Origin: Streptococcus sp. oral taxon 061
GTDB taxonomy: Bacteria; Bacillota; Bacilli; Lactobacillales; Streptococcaceae
Reading direction: 5' to 3'
DNA length: 64,000 nt
Assembly: GCF_013394695.1 (NCBI RefSeq)
Contig: NZ_CP058258.1
Span: 1,508,001 to 1,572,000 of the forward strand
The notes under the pieces are model-generated. The model made no database searches. It was not told where the DNA came from and saw only the letters and a program-made list of their open reading frames with translations. Below are positions 63,201 through 64,000 of the stretch, in pieces. Positions within the stretch are counted from its first letter, which is position 1; every line of letters starts with the position of its first letter. A program made the translations under genes and the position numbers.

Positions 63201-63231
63201 ACGATAATCAAGATAATATCTTGATTATCGT
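63201..63231 (+). terminator. Inverted repeat between DUF771 and integrase genes
   Basis: ACGATAATCAAGAT and ATCTTGATTATCGT form a perfect 14-bp stem with loop AAT, followed by CTTTTAG. It may end the DUF771 transcript or tune integrase level. Part of it repeats near the left end of the element. Confidence 0.7.
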
Positions 63232-63250
63232 CTTTTAGAAAGAGGTAATC

Positions 63251-64000
63251 ATGTCAGTTTCATACAGAAAACGAGGAAAAAAGAATTTATGGGATTATAG
63301 AATTTTTGATAAAAATAAAAAGGTAGTTGCTTCAAATTCAGGATTTAAGACAAAAAGGGAAGCAGAAATTGAAGCACTCGCACTTGAACTCAAATTGATT
63401 AACGGAGCAATAATTGATAAAAACATTCCATTCTATACTCTATGGGAAAAGTGGTTAGAATTGACTGTAAAACCACTTGGAAAAGCAGAGGCTACATTTA
63501 ATAAACATTTATTGCGTGGTAAGTTTATCAAGGAATATTTTAAAGACAAACCAGCCTTAAAAATCAAAGCGAGTGAATATCAGGCTTTTATAAATAAGTA
63601 CGCTGAAACAAATTGTCGTGATAATGTTAGTAGAATGAATGCGGAAATTAGAAACGTGATTGTGTTTGCAAAACGAGATAAACTTAATATAGAAGATTTT
63701 ACTGAGGGTGTAATTCTTTCAGGACGACCTCCAAAGAAGCGAAAAGATGAAAAATACATTCATAGCTTTGAAGATTATCAAAAATTAGTAACATATTTAG
63801 AAAATAATCTTGATTTAGCAACTTCCATAGTACCGTATTTACTATTGATTCAACTGAAAACCGGAATGCGTGCAGGAGAGGTTGCAGGTCTTACATGGGA
63901 TTGTATCTTGTGGGAAAATTCAGAAATCAAAACTTATCAACGATATGATACAGCAAGAAAACGGTGGGCAAACGCTAAAACAGAAGAGTCAATCCGTACA
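63251..64000 (+). CDS. Tyrosine integrase (3' end beyond the window)
   Basis: ATG at 63251 after AGAGGT opens a frame that reaches the window edge (250 codons visible). An N-terminal arm-binding part (MSVSYRKRGKKNLWDYRIFD) and a core-binding part (FYTLWEKWLELTVKPLGKAE) are followed by the start of the catalytic domain with TGMRAGEVAGLTW, which holds the first catalytic Arg. The HxxR and final Tyr are not visible. It is the integrase of the element and reads toward its right end. Confidence 0.92.
   Translation, partial: MSVSYRKRGKKNLWDYRIFDKNKKVVASNSGFKTKREAEIEALALELKLINGAIIDKNIPFYTLWEKWLELTVKPLGKAEATFNKHLLRGKFIKEYFKDKPALKIKASEYQAFINKYAETNCRDNVSRMNAEIRNVIVFAKRDKLNIEDFTEGVILSGRPPKKRKDEKYIHSFEDYQKLVTYLENNLDLATSIVPYLLLIQLKTGMRAGEVAGLTWDCILWENSEIKTYQRYDTARKRWANAKTEESIRT

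Larger units (their letters stand above)
53890..64000. mobile_element. Integrative and mobilizable element (right end outside the window)
   Basis: The region after the nagA promoter is markedly richer in A and T and consists of mobile genes: surface exclusion protein, two regulators, FtsK/TcpA-like ATPase, HUH-helicase Rep, DUF771 protein and tyrosine integrase. No type IV secretion, MobV/MobT-type relaxase or phage structural genes are seen, which argues for an IME rather than a full ICE or prophage. The left end is somewhere between 53890 and 54185; the precise att site cannot be set because the right end is not visible. The integrase reads outward to the right, as expected for an element whose right end lies beyond the window. 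Confidence 0.85.

Noticed and set aside
53640-64000. CRISPR array or restriction system in the element
   Set aside because: No regularly spaced repeats, Cas motifs, methyltransferase or restriction motifs were found in the visible part.

Overview
The window is chromosomal DNA of a mitis-group Streptococcus, probably S. mitis or a near relative of S. pneumoniae. The evidence is low GC, the ami oligopeptide operon, the DNA-uptake nuclease endA with epuA, the patA/patB efflux pair with its leader attenuator, a comG pilus operon with a ComX-type box, a BOX repeat, and LPXTG surface proteins. Species identity is inferred from protein and gene-order recognition only.

Layout. At 1-4.7 kb is the 3' part of a large cell-wall-anchored GH95 alpha-L-fucosidase, followed by two tiny genes. 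At 5.3-11.8 kb is amiA-C-D-E-F (peptide uptake), then tRNA-Cys. From 12.1 to 35.5 kb lies a mostly minus-strand housekeeping stretch: a CBS/CorC membrane protein, endA-epuA-murA, an AT-rich acyltransferase that looks inserted, sepM-coaD-rsmD, asnA, a Bax-inhibitor-like protein, trmH-like/acyP (divergent), yidC2, pflA, lysA, purR, a dense run from ksgA to cbf1 (ribosome maturation, sugar and thiamine metabolism, RNA decay), a little-known gene pair, rnmV and tatD. At 35.6-43.4 kb are kimA (K+ uptake), rpmH, alaT, a candidate structured small RNA, gltX, pgi and a glutamine amidotransferase-like hydrolase. At 43.5-53.7 kb are a BOX element, patB-patA, a phosphoglycerate-mutase-like phosphatase, comGA-GG, a DUF1033 gene and nagA with a NagR-like operator.

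Accessory region. From about 53.9 kb to beyond the right edge is an AT-rich integrative element. In order it carries an unknown 207-residue protein, a sortase-anchored SEC10/PgrA-type surface-exclusion protein, an XRE regulator, a second putative regulator, and a mobilization module (small protein, FtsK/TcpA-like ATPase, two-TM protein, nested inverted repeats that look like an origin, and a Rep with an HUH nuclease joined to a superfamily 3 helicase as in CRESS-DNA virus Reps). It ends with a DUF771 protein and a tyrosine integrase cut by the window edge. No type IV secretion genes and no classical relaxase are visible, so it is best read as an integrative and mobilizable element (IME) whose Rep-like protein probably starts both transfer and replication.

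The most interesting items are the CRESS-like Rep with its origin, surface exclusion carried by an element without its own conjugation channel, a 20-bp palindrome at the start of the surface-exclusion transcript, the unassigned RNA at 39.2-39.5 kb, and the gene pair at 31.8-34.0 kb.
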